Shown here: piece after piece, positions 43,642-50,729 of the stretch
How positions within the stretch are numbered: position 1 is the first letter of the stretch
Layout of the letters: each line of letters starts with the position of its first letter
Source of the DNA: Prochlorococcus sp. AG-355-O17
Lineage (GTDB): Bacteria; Cyanobacteriota; Cyanobacteriia; PCC-6307; Cyanobiaceae
Length of the DNA: 50,729 bases
Direction of reading: 5' to 3'
Assembly (NCBI GenBank): GCA_003280655.1
Contig: QCEK01000011.1
Coordinates: 1-50,729, forward strand
Translations under genes and position numbers: made by a program
The notes under the pieces: generated by a model
Told to the model about the DNA's origin: nothing
What the model saw: only the letters and a program-made list of their open reading frames with translations
The model's database searches: none

Positions 43642-45128
43642 AACAAGTATCAATTATTTTCCCGAATCAACTTTTTAGAGAAAGCCCAATCTTAAAAATA
43701 AATTGTGAAGTTTTGATTTTGGAAGACTCATTATTTTTTGGAAATGATAAATTTCATAAATTAATTAACCATAAAAATAAGTTAGTTTTTCATAGAGCGT
43801 CTATGCTCGCGTATAAAAATTATCTAGAAATATCTGGCTTTAAAGTTTTATATATCGAAAACAAGAATAATTTTTCTACAGTTGATTACTTATCGGAATT
43901 TATTAAAAATAAATATCAGAAAATAAATCTCATTGACCCTCATGATTTTTTAATAATGAAGAGGATTAATAATTTTGTTGAAAGTAATAATTTAGCTTTA
44001 AATATTTTGCCCTCTCCTATGTTTATGAGCAGTGAAGATTTAAAAGATTTATTTGCATCAAATGCAAAAAAACCTCTTATGGGGAGATTTTATGAGAATC
44101 AAAGAAAGAGCCAAAAGATATTAGTTAATCCTGATGATACACCTGAAGGTGGAAAATGGAGTTTCGATGAAATGAACAGAAAAAAATTACCAAAAAAAAT
44201 AAATATACCCTATACACCTAAATTACAAAAAAATAAATTTGTAGTTAATGCAGAAAGGTCATTAGCCAATTTTGATATTGAGTTTATTGGAGAAAGTAAT
44301 AACTTTTTATATCCAACTAATTTTGAAGAGGCAGATGAATGGTTAAATGATTTTTTTAAACATAGATTTTTCTTATTTGGAGATTATGAGGATGCTATTT
44401 CTAAAGAAAATTCTTTTTTATGGCACAGTTTACTTTCTCCACTTTTAAATAGCGGCTTATTAACCCCAGATGTAGTAGTAAATAAAGCATTATTTTTTGC
44501 AAAAAATAATAATGTTCCTATTAACTCTTTAGAGGGTTTTATTCGTCAAATTATTGGATGGAGAGAATTTATTTGCCTCGTCTATAAAAAGTACGGAACA
44601 AAGATGCGAAATAGTAATTTTTGGAATTTTGAAGATAAGCCAATTCCAAAATCTTTTTATCAAGGAAATACAGGAATTGAACCAGTAGACGTTGTTATAA
44701 AAAATATTATTAAATTTGGTTATTGTCATCATATTGAGCGGCTAATGATTGTTGGCAACTTTATGCTTCTATGTAGAATTCACCCCAACCAAGTTTATAA
44801 ATGGTTTATGGAGATGTTTATTGATTCCTATGATTGGGTTATGGTCCCAAATGTTTACGGAATGAGTCAGTTTAGTGATGGTGGTATCTTTTCAACAAAG
44901 CCATATATATCAAGCTCTAACTATATAAAAAAAATGTCTAATTTTAAAAGTGGCCCATGGTGTGAAATATGGGATGGCTTATTTTGGAAATTTATTAAAG
45001 ACAATGAAAGCTTTTTTAGAAAGCAATATCGTCTGGCAATGTTAACGAGAAATCTCGATAAAATGTCAGAGGAAAAATTAAATAATCACTTACAAACGGC
45101 TGATAAATTTTTAAGAGATATTCAATAA
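43638..45128 (+). CDS. Bacterial (6-4)-photolyase/cryptochrome-like protein, iron-sulfur motif not evident
   Basis: A 496-aa flavoprotein of the PhrB/CryB group. The N-terminus with IIFPNQLF and the later [41 protein letters not shown] (key parts), [21 protein letters not shown] and STKPYIS match this group. The group usually has a Cys-x2-Cys plus further Cys for a 4Fe-4S cluster after STKPY; here that loop is shortened to [16 protein letters not shown] with one Cys (about 442). So the cluster is probably absent. Light-driven repair of UV lesions is the likely role, and the coupled small genes may be partners. Confidence 0.85.
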   Translation: MKQVSIIFPNQLFRESPILKINCEVLILEDSLFFGNDKFHKLINHKNKLVFHRASMLAYKNYLEISGFKVLYIENKNNFSTVDYLSEFIKNKYQKINLIDPHDFLIMKRINNFVESNNLALNILPSPMFMSSEDLKDLFASNAKKPLMGRFYENQRKSQKILVNPDDTPEGGKWSFDEMNRKKLPKKINIPYTPKLQKNKFVVNAERSLANFDIEFIGESNNFLYPTNFEEADEWLNDFFKHRFFLFGDYEDAISKENSFLWHSLLSPLLNSGLLTPDVVVNKALFFAKNNNVPINSLEGFIRQIIGWREFICLVYKKYGTKMRNSNFWNFEDKPIPKSFYQGNTGIEPVDVVIKNIIKFGYCHHIERLMIVGNFMLLCRIHPNQVYKWFMEMFIDSYDWVMVPNVYGMSQFSDGGIFSTKPYISSSNYIKKMSNFKSGPWCEIWDGLFWKFIKDNESFFRKQYRLAMLTRNLDKMSEEKLNNHLQTADKFLRDIQ

Positions 45129-45233
45129 ATTGAGAGTAATAACCTACATTTGTCTTTGAAAAATTAAAAGAATATTATGTTATGAAGAAATATTAACTAT
45201 GGATGTTAACTTGGGAAAAATTAGATTTATCTA

Positions 45234-45413
45234 ATGGAAATTGGAACACTTTTTTTAAAAAGTAATTCGACGGGAATTATCACTTTTTCTGAATTAAATT
45301 GGATAACTACCCATCAATCTAATTTCACTAGGTTGGAGGAATCCATAGCAATTAAATTAGGAAGAATGCTTGATTCAGGATCTATCAATATTGGTTGCCG
45401 TTTGAAATCCTAA
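45234..45413 (+). CDS. Small hypothetical protein (59 aa)
   Basis: A short frame in the 500-bp stretch between the photolyase-like gene and rsmB. The product contains GIITFSELNWI and LEESIAIKLGRMLDSGSINIG with a C-terminal GCRLKS, a compact look of a conserved small cyanobacterial protein. An ATG start is present, no clear ribosome-binding site. Function unknown; the family is not named with certainty. Confidence 0.6.
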   Translation: MEIGTLFLKSNSTGIITFSELNWITTHQSNFTRLEESIAIKLGRMLDSGSINIGCRLKS

Positions 45414-45432
45414 ATAAGTTTTTATTTTAATA

Positions 45433-45576
45433 ATGAAGTATCAAAAAGAAAAAAAAATATTTTTTCGGGAAAGGATTCATTCTTTAAATATCTTTCTTTT
45501 TTTAGGATTTAATCTTTCACTTATTTCTATCTTAGGTTTTATTTGGTTTAATTCTTCAATTGAAAAAGTAGTTTAA
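45433..45576 (+). CDS. Small one-TM protein (47 aa)
   Basis: A 47-codon frame starting MKYQKEKKIFFRERI with one hydrophobic helix at about residues 19-39 and a short tail. It lies 19 bp after the 59-aa gene. The positive N-terminus and single helix indicate an inner-membrane protein. No homology recognised; too short to be sure. Confidence 0.45.
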   Translation: MKYQKEKKIFFRERIHSLNIFLFLGFNLSLISILGFIWFNSSIEKVV

Positions 45577-45626
45577 ATTTTTGAATTTTTTGTATATTAA
45601 AGTTATCTTTAAAAATTAATTATATT

Positions 45627-46943
45627 TTGAGCATAGGATATTTACAAAGAAAGGCAGCTTGGGAAATTTTATTAAAAGTTAGTTCTGGTGATTTTTCTGA
45701 TCATGCTCTTGAAAAGGTTTTAAAAAATTATCAATTTAATCCTCTTGATATAGCTTTTATTACGGAATTATCTTTTGGATGCATAAGGTATAGAAAATTT
45801 CTTGATCTTTGGACGGATCATACTTCAAAAATTGCTCATAAAAAGCAGCCTCCAAAGTTAAGATGGCTTCTACATATAGGATTGTATCAACTATTAAAAA
45901 TGGATAAAATCCCATTTCCTGCTGCTATTTCTACCACTGTAGAAGTAGCTAAAAAAACAGATTTAAATGGTTTAGCGGGAACTGTAAATGCGATATTGAG
46001 AAATGCATCAAGAAAATTAGAACAAAAAATCTTTCCGGAATTATCCTCTGATAGAAAAGAACGAATTTCATATATTGAATCATTTCCATTATGGCTTGTG
46101 AAGGATCTTTATAAATGGGTCGGCAATAGCGAGGGTGAAAATATCATTAAGGCATTTAATAAAAAACCATCAATTGATTTGAGAATTAACCAATTAAAAA
46201 CTAATTTAGATAACTTTTTGAAAGTACTTCATGAAAATAAAATTGATGCTGAAATTATTAAAGATTTACATAATGGAATTACTTTAAAATCTAATCCAAG
46301 ATCTATAAAAAATTTACCAGGATATAGTGATGGACTTTGGACAATTCAAGATAGATCTTCTCAGTGGATAGCACCTCTCTTAAATCCAAAAGAAGGTGAA
46401 AAGATTTTAGATGCTTGTGCAGCTCCAGGAAGTAAGTCTACCCACCTTGCAGAATTAACAAATGATAGTGCTGAAATCATTGCCGTAGATAGATCAACAA
46501 AAAGATTGAAAATACTGCAATCAAATTTAGAAAGGTTAAATTTGAAATCTGTTAATACTCTTAAGGCTGATGCTACGAGTTTGATTGAATTAAATCCTAA
46601 GTTTATATCTTATTTTGATAAAATTTTATTAGACGCTCCATGTTCAGGCATTGGAACTCTTTCCAGGAATCCAGATTCTAGATGGTCTTTAAGTAAAGAA
46701 AAAATAAAATATTTAACTTTATTACAGGAAAAACTTTTGGAGAGTATTTTTCCTCTTTTGAAAAAAGATGGTACTTTAGTTTATTCAACTTGTACTATTT
46801 GTCCTGATGAAAATAATCTATTAATTGAAAGATTTATTGAAAAAAACAAAACTTTAAAATTGGTTAGCCAAAAGCAAATTTTACCTAGCTTGGATTACCC
46901 TGGTGATGGATTTTATTCTGCAATAATTTCTTATAAATCTTAA
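45627..46943 (+). CDS. rsmB: 16S rRNA m5C967 methyltransferase RsmB (Sun)
   Basis: A 438-aa enzyme with an N-terminal NusB-like domain (RKAAWEILLKVSSGDFSDHAL) and a C-terminal m5C methyltransferase domain: AdoMet motif LDACAAPGSKSTHLAEL, LLDAPCSGIGTLSRNPDSRW (in part) and the catalytic TC in YSTCTICPDEN. The start is TTG. Length and motifs fit RsmB. Confidence 0.93.
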   Translation: MSIGYLQRKAAWEILLKVSSGDFSDHALEKVLKNYQFNPLDIAFITELSFGCIRYRKFLDLWTDHTSKIAHKKQPPKLRWLLHIGLYQLLKMDKIPFPAAISTTVEVAKKTDLNGLAGTVNAILRNASRKLEQKIFPELSSDRKERISYIESFPLWLVKDLYKWVGNSEGENIIKAFNKKPSIDLRINQLKTNLDNFLKVLHENKIDAEIIKDLHNGITLKSNPRSIKNLPGYSDGLWTIQDRSSQWIAPLLNPKEGEKILDACAAPGSKSTHLAELTNDSAEIIAVDRSTKRLKILQSNLERLNLKSVNTLKADATSLIELNPKFISYFDKILLDAPCSGIGTLSRNPDSRWSLSKEKIKYLTLLQEKLLESIFPLLKKDGTLVYSTCTICPDENNLLIERFIEKNKTLKLVSQKQILPSLDYPGDGFYSAIISYKS

Positions 46944-46951
46944 AATATAAT

Positions 46952-48730
46952 TTATTTTTTAATTGGAATTTTATAAATTTCAGATATGAACTTCTTCCAT
47001 AAATAAGCTGCATTACCACTAGATAATTCAGACTCCTTGTTATCGTCGTAACCTATCCAGATACCTGTTGTAAGGTTATCAATGGAACCAATAAACCAGA
47101 GATCTTTATTTCCATCAGATGTTCCTGTTTTCCCATAAATTTTCTTTCCTTTTATAAAGGCTGCTTTTGAAGTTCCTTCTTTTACAGATTTTTCAAGAAG
47201 TTTATTAATTTTCTTGTTTATTTTTAAATCTAATATTTTCTTGGAAATAGATTTATTTTCCCAAATAGATTGTTTTTTAAATGATTCTATTTTTTCTATG
47301 ATTTCAGGGCTTTGAATCTTCCCATTATTGTTTATTGCAGAATATGCATTTGTGATGTTTAAAAGATTGTCTCCGTAGGCGCCAATAGCTAATGATGGGA
47401 ATTCCTCAAACTCTTGCTCGTAACCTAGGCCAAATGAATTTGCTAAATTAATTATATTTTTTAAGCCGATTTTTTTTGTTATTGATATTGGAACGATATT
47501 TGATGAACTTTTAAATGATTCAATCAAAGATATTGAACCTCTATAGTCTTCTGAAAAATTTTTTGGGCAATAACTTTCCCAGCATATTGGTAAGTCTTCA
47601 AATTTATCGCTTAATTTTATTCCTTCTATTAATGCAGCAGCATAAGGGATTATTTTAAAAGTAGAACCTAAAGGTCTTACAGATGAAATCACTCTATTGT
47701 ATTCATTAATTGATGGATTTTTGCTGGTTATCATTGTCTTGATTAGTCCTGTGTTTGATTCGATAGATAACAGACTAAATTCAAGTTCTTTGGGCCCTGC
47801 GTATCTTGATATTTTTTGACCTTTTTCTTGCCAATCTTTGTTGATAGAAGATTTAATTCTTAAAAACTTATAATCTTTTTTACTTCCAATTTTTTTATCT
47901 GTTTCTTGAAGAATAAAGTTTATTAGTAATTTATCATCTAAAAAATTATTAGCTGTTTGATAATTTAACTTTATTTTTTCTTTAATAGCCTCATTCTTAT
48001 TTGCAAGAGAAATATATCCATCAACATACATTGATTCAAGAACTTTATTTCTATTTTTAATAGCTAGTTCTAAATTTTGATAAGGTGAATAAATTGATGG
48101 AGCTGGAGCTAATCCTGCAATTAATGCGATCTCTGATAATGTCAATTCTTCTATAAATTTTCCAAAATAAACTTGGGCAGCCTCGTCTACCCCGTATGCT
48201 CCTGATCCTAGATAAATATTATTTAAATATAATTTTAAAATTTGATTTTTGTTAAATCTAAATTCAAGTATTAATGATATAAATATTTCTTTGATTTTTC
48301 TTTGAAAACTTAAATCATTATTTAGAAAAAGTAATCTAGCAACTTGTTGTGTAATCGTACTTCCTCCCTCTTTAACATAACCACTTCTAATATTTTGAAT
48401 AAGGGCACGAGAAATACTTTTTAAATCTATTCCATTATGTTTATAAAATCTTTTATCCTCAGAAGATATAAAAGAATGTTTAAGAAAAAATGGAATTTTA
48501 TGATAACTATTATTTATTTCAAATTTGCGGCTTAATTTGCTTAATATCTTATTATCAGAAGATGATATTACGTAAGAATATTTGGTTTCCCGAGACTTTT
48601 TATTTTTAGAAACGTCAAATTTTAAGGTACTAAATATTAGACTAAAAAAATAAAAAGATATTCCAGAAAAAATTAATATTGGCATTATTAAAACAAAAGA
48701 TTTGAATTTAATCTTTTGCACCTTAAGCAA
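46952..48730 (-). CDS. Class A penicillin-binding protein (PBP1A-like)
   Basis: A 592-aa bifunctional peptidoglycan synthase. One TM helix (about 12-33) anchors it. Transglycosylase: SSEDKRFYKHNGID with catalytic Glu91 and GGSTITQQ (122-129). Transpeptidase: SxxK as S356-T-F-K359 in RPLGSTFKII, SxN as SSN at 409-411, and KTG at 534-536. All catalytic motifs are intact. Its start overlaps the chlG stop by 8 bp. Confidence 0.94.
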   Translation of the reverse strand: MLKVQKIKFKSFVLIMPILIFSGISFYFFSLIFSTLKFDVSKNKKSRETKYSYVISSSDNKILSKLSRKFEINNSYHKIPFFLKHSFISSEDKRFYKHNGIDLKSISRALIQNIRSGYVKEGGSTITQQVARLLFLNNDLSFQRKIKEIFISLILEFRFNKNQILKLYLNNIYLGSGAYGVDEAAQVYFGKFIEELTLSEIALIAGLAPAPSIYSPYQNLELAIKNRNKVLESMYVDGYISLANKNEAIKEKIKLNYQTANNFLDDKLLINFILQETDKKIGSKKDYKFLRIKSSINKDWQEKGQKISRYAGPKELEFSLLSIESNTGLIKTMITSKNPSINEYNRVISSVRPLGSTFKIIPYAAALIEGIKLSDKFEDLPICWESYCPKNFSEDYRGSISLIESFKSSSNIVPISITKKIGLKNIINLANSFGLGYEQEFEEFPSLAIGAYGDNLLNITNAYSAINNNGKIQSPEIIEKIESFKKQSIWENKSISKKILDLKINKKINKLLEKSVKEGTSKAAFIKGKKIYGKTGTSDGNKDLWFIGSIDNLTTGIWIGYDDNKESELSSGNAAYLWKKFISEIYKIPIKK

Positions 48731-49670
48731 CTAAAAAACTATGTCCTATAGCTAAAGCTGTAACTAACATTCCAGTTATAAGGAATGGTTGGGCACTTGC
48801 TTGATATTTGACGTCAAACTTTAAAGGATCTCTTAGTAACCACATATCTTGAAATGTAATTTGTGGAATTACCAATAAAACCAAAATTACAGAGGCTAAA
48901 TGTTGACCAATAATGACTAATACTACAACCATTGCTAATTGAAAAATGTCAATTAGTCCCGCACTTATTCTACTTGCATTTTTAATTCCAAATACTACTG
49001 GTAGAGAATTTAAGCCTAGCTTTGAGTCTCCTTCAACACTTTTGAAATCATTAATCACAGCAATTCCAAGTCCTGAGAGGCTATAAGCAAGTGTTAGTAT
49101 CGCCGTCAAGATAGTTAATTTCCCAAACAAGGCTTGTCCTGCCCACCAAGGTAAAGCTATATAAGATGCTCCTAATGCATAATTTCCAAGCCAACCATTC
49201 TGTTTTAATTTGAGTGGTGGAGCAGAATATATATAACTAACAAAGGAACCTCCTAATGCCAATAGTAAGACGGAGGGAAAGCTGTGCTTAGCATATAAAT
49301 CTAATAGGAAAGCAACTATTAAACCCGCTATAAGTAATACCCAGATTTGTATTTTTACATCTTTAATTGAAATTTTCCCAGAAGGAATTGGTCTATTTGG
49401 TTCATTAATTGCATCAATTTCTTTATCAAAAAAATCATTTATGGTTTGGGTATAACCAGCAAGAAGTGGTCCGCTCATCAACATACATGCTAATGAAGCT
49501 AGAACATTACTAAATGTCCATTCAAAATTCCCACTTGCAGCTGCGCCACAAATAACTCCCCATATCAAAGGGATCCACGTTATGGGTTTCATTAACTGTA
49601 TACGGAGTTTCCATATACTTGATGTTTCAGAGGCACCCTTAATTCCTAATAGTTGTTTTGGATCATTCAC
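48723..49670 (-). CDS. chlG: Chlorophyll synthase
   Basis: Membrane prenyltransferase joining phytyl or geranylgeranyl diphosphate to chlorophyllide. The 315-aa protein has about eight hydrophobic helices and the substrate motif N78-D-x-x-D-x-x-x-D86 in INDFFDKEIDAINEPNRPIP. The second aspartate motif lies near GLGIAVINDFKSVEGD. The final proof of a chlorophyll-bearing organism in this window. It follows the DUF2862 gene by 8 bp. Confidence 0.95.
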   Translation of the reverse strand: MNDPKQLLGIKGASETSSIWKLRIQLMKPITWIPLIWGVICGAAASGNFEWTFSNVLASLACMLMSGPLLAGYTQTINDFFDKEIDAINEPNRPIPSGKISIKDVKIQIWVLLIAGLIVAFLLDLYAKHSFPSVLLLALGGSFVSYIYSAPPLKLKQNGWLGNYALGASYIALPWWAGQALFGKLTILTAILTLAYSLSGLGIAVINDFKSVEGDSKLGLNSLPVVFGIKNASRISAGLIDIFQLAMVVVLVIIGQHLASVILVLLVIPQITFQDMWLLRDPLKFDVKYQASAQPFLITGMLVTALAIGHSFLVA

Positions 49671-49678
49671 TTTACTCT

Positions 49679-49903
49679 TTAACCTTTCTCAATTTCTTCT
49701 GGGAAAAACCAATTTTGCTCACCATTCTGAAATTTTGCGGTGATTCCAATACTTCTGCCGTCTGTCATTTTATAGCCTGTTATTACGGCTTTAGGATTCG
49801 AGGATATTTGATCGATTAATTTAGCTGGTAGTCTATCTTTTACTTTGTTAATGTTAATTTTGATTTTACTACCGACTTTGGGTAATAATTTTGTTTCAGC
49901 CAT
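49679..49903 (-). CDS. DUF2862 small protein
   Basis: A 74-aa protein with KLLPKVGSKIKININKVKDR and a conserved aromatic end QNWFFPEEIE, as in the cyanobacterial DUF2862 family. It is probably a small SH3-like beta barrel. First gene of a minus-strand operon with chlG and the PBP gene. Function unknown. Confidence 0.82.
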   Translation of the reverse strand: MAETKLLPKVGSKIKININKVKDRLPAKLIDQISSNPKAVITGYKMTDGRSIGITAKFQNGEQNWFFPEEIEKG

Positions 49904-49962
49904 AAGAGGTAAAATGGAAGCTATTATGCAAGATTAACAGCATTTGGACAATTTTTACTAAA

Positions 49963-50729
49963 ATGGTAGCTCTTCGTTTAATTCCTTGTTTAGATGTCGC
50001 CCATGGCAGAGTGGTTAAAGGTGTAAATTTTGTTAACTTGAGAGACTCAGGCGATCCTGTTGAATTGGCTTGTAGGTATTCTGATGAGGGCGCAGATGAA
50101 TTAGTATTCTTAGATATTAGAGCTAGTGTAGAAAATAGAAATACATTAGTTGACCTTGTTTCTAGGACCGCAAAATCAGTAAAAATCCCATTTACAGTGG
50201 GTGGAGGAATAGATTCTGTTTCTTCAATTAATGATCTTTTAAGAGCTGGAGCGGACAAAGTGAGTTTGAATTCTTCTGCTGTTAGAAATCCAGATTTAAT
50301 TTCTAAAAGTTCTAGAGAATTTGGTAATCAATGTATTGTGATAGCAATTGATGCTAAAAGAAAAGTTAATAAGACTGATGAATGGGAGGTATATGTAAAA
50401 GGAGGGAGAGAAAATACTGGAATAGATGTATTAAGTTGGGCAAAGAAAGTTGAGGAGTTAGGCGCTGGGGAAATTTTGCTTACTTCAATGGATGGTGATG
50501 GCACGCAGAATGGATATGATTTAAATCTGACTGAATCTGTTACCAATATCGTTAAGATCCCAGTGATTGCCTCTGGAGGAGCAGGTTGTTTAGAAGATAT
50601 CTATGATGTTTTCAATAAAGGTAGGGCATCTGCAGCACTTTTAGCGTCATTACTGCATGATAAGAAACTTTCTTTAAGAGAAATAAAGACTTTCCTCCTA
50701 GAAAAAAAACTTCCAATTAGACCATATGA
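49963..50729 (+). CDS. hisF: Imidazole glycerol phosphate synthase subunit HisF (3' end cut by window edge)
   Basis: Cyclase subunit of the histidine and AICAR branch point. It forms a TIM barrel with catalytic Asp11 (PCLDVAHG) and Asp130 (IAIDAKRK) both present; GGGID and SGGAG phosphate-binding loops are visible. 255 complete codons are in the window, ending ...PIRPY; the final TGA-looking letters are out of frame, so the stop codon lies just outside. The family is about 256 aa, so only one or two codons are missing. Divergent from the DUF2862 gene. Confidence 0.95.
   Translation, partial: MVALRLIPCLDVAHGRVVKGVNFVNLRDSGDPVELACRYSDEGADELVFLDIRASVENRNTLVDLVSRTAKSVKIPFTVGGGIDSVSSINDLLRAGADKVSLNSSAVRNPDLISKSSREFGNQCIVIAIDAKRKVNKTDEWEVYVKGGRENTGIDVLSWAKKVEELGAGEILLTSMDGDGTQNGYDLNLTESVTNIVKIPVIASGGAGCLEDIYDVFNKGRASAALLASLLHDKKLSLREIKTFLLEKKLPIRPY

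Overview
The window looks like chromosomal DNA of a high-light type Prochlorococcus, a marine picocyanobacterium. The DNA is very A+T-rich, genes are tightly packed and often overlap by a few bases, and TTG/GTG starts are common. Cyanobacterial markers include pipX-pipY, sepF, chlG (chlorophyll synthase), lrtA-type hpf, DUF1823, DUF2862 and DUF4278 proteins, and a MurE with the DNPR motif. Most of the window is ordinary core genome. This assignment comes from recognising gene families and their order by eye; no search was run.

Layout. 198-3619 is a phosphonate/phosphite-type ABC transporter (phnD-phnC-phnE-phnE), followed by an ACR3 arsenite exporter (3665-4675). 4665-6505 is a patch of small genes: two look-alike one-TM proteins and a minus-strand operon encoding a secreted blue-copper protein, a secreted PDZ protein and a small membrane protein. 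A 43-bp direct repeat flanks that operon. 6682-10462 is an accessory island: a complete tRNA-Thr(GGT) lies at one end and a copy of its 3' half at the other, enclosing a compact restriction-modification system of one two-domain nuclease and two DNA methyltransferases. A gene remnant sits just outside the partial tRNA. tRNA-Tyr follows.

10683-17825 is a plus-strand core run: aroQ, miaE, cobI, a DUF1823 gene, der, an ecfT-like gene, pipX, pipY, sepF, proC. 17831-21111 runs on the minus strand: a GT4 glycosyltransferase, recO, a deoC-like gene without the Schiff-base lysine, and hpf/lrtA. 21156-26977 is plus: lipB, an acyl-ACP/CoA synthetase, a YlqD-family gene, pdhC (E2), queA. 26980-30687 is a minus-strand sulfur amino-acid block (cysK and two Cys/Met-metabolism PLP enzymes), followed by rpsD. 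31469-34343 has yidD, a glutaredoxin-like gene, murE and an SDR gene.

34326-37368 contains a cysteine/cystine C-S lyase-like gene, an arsenite methyltransferase-like gene, a DUF4278 gene with an unusual GC-rich leader, and a NifU-C scaffold gene. 37439-42397 has mqo, lepA, a peptide-type ABC permease and a trmH-type methylase. 42494-45576 is a run of small genes around a bacterial (6-4)-type photolyase-like gene. 45627-50729 ends with rsmB, a class A PBP, chlG, a DUF2862 gene and hisF, which reaches the window edge.

How things fit together. Phosphorus acquisition and arsenic handling appear as phn + acr3, with an arsM-like gene elsewhere in the window. The sulfur block connects cysteine and methionine synthesis. 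The island is the part most likely to be new: it resembles the tRNA-anchored integrative elements known from Prochlorococcus, but it is tiny, lacks a visible recombinase, and carries a restriction system whose architecture suggests an asymmetric recognition site.
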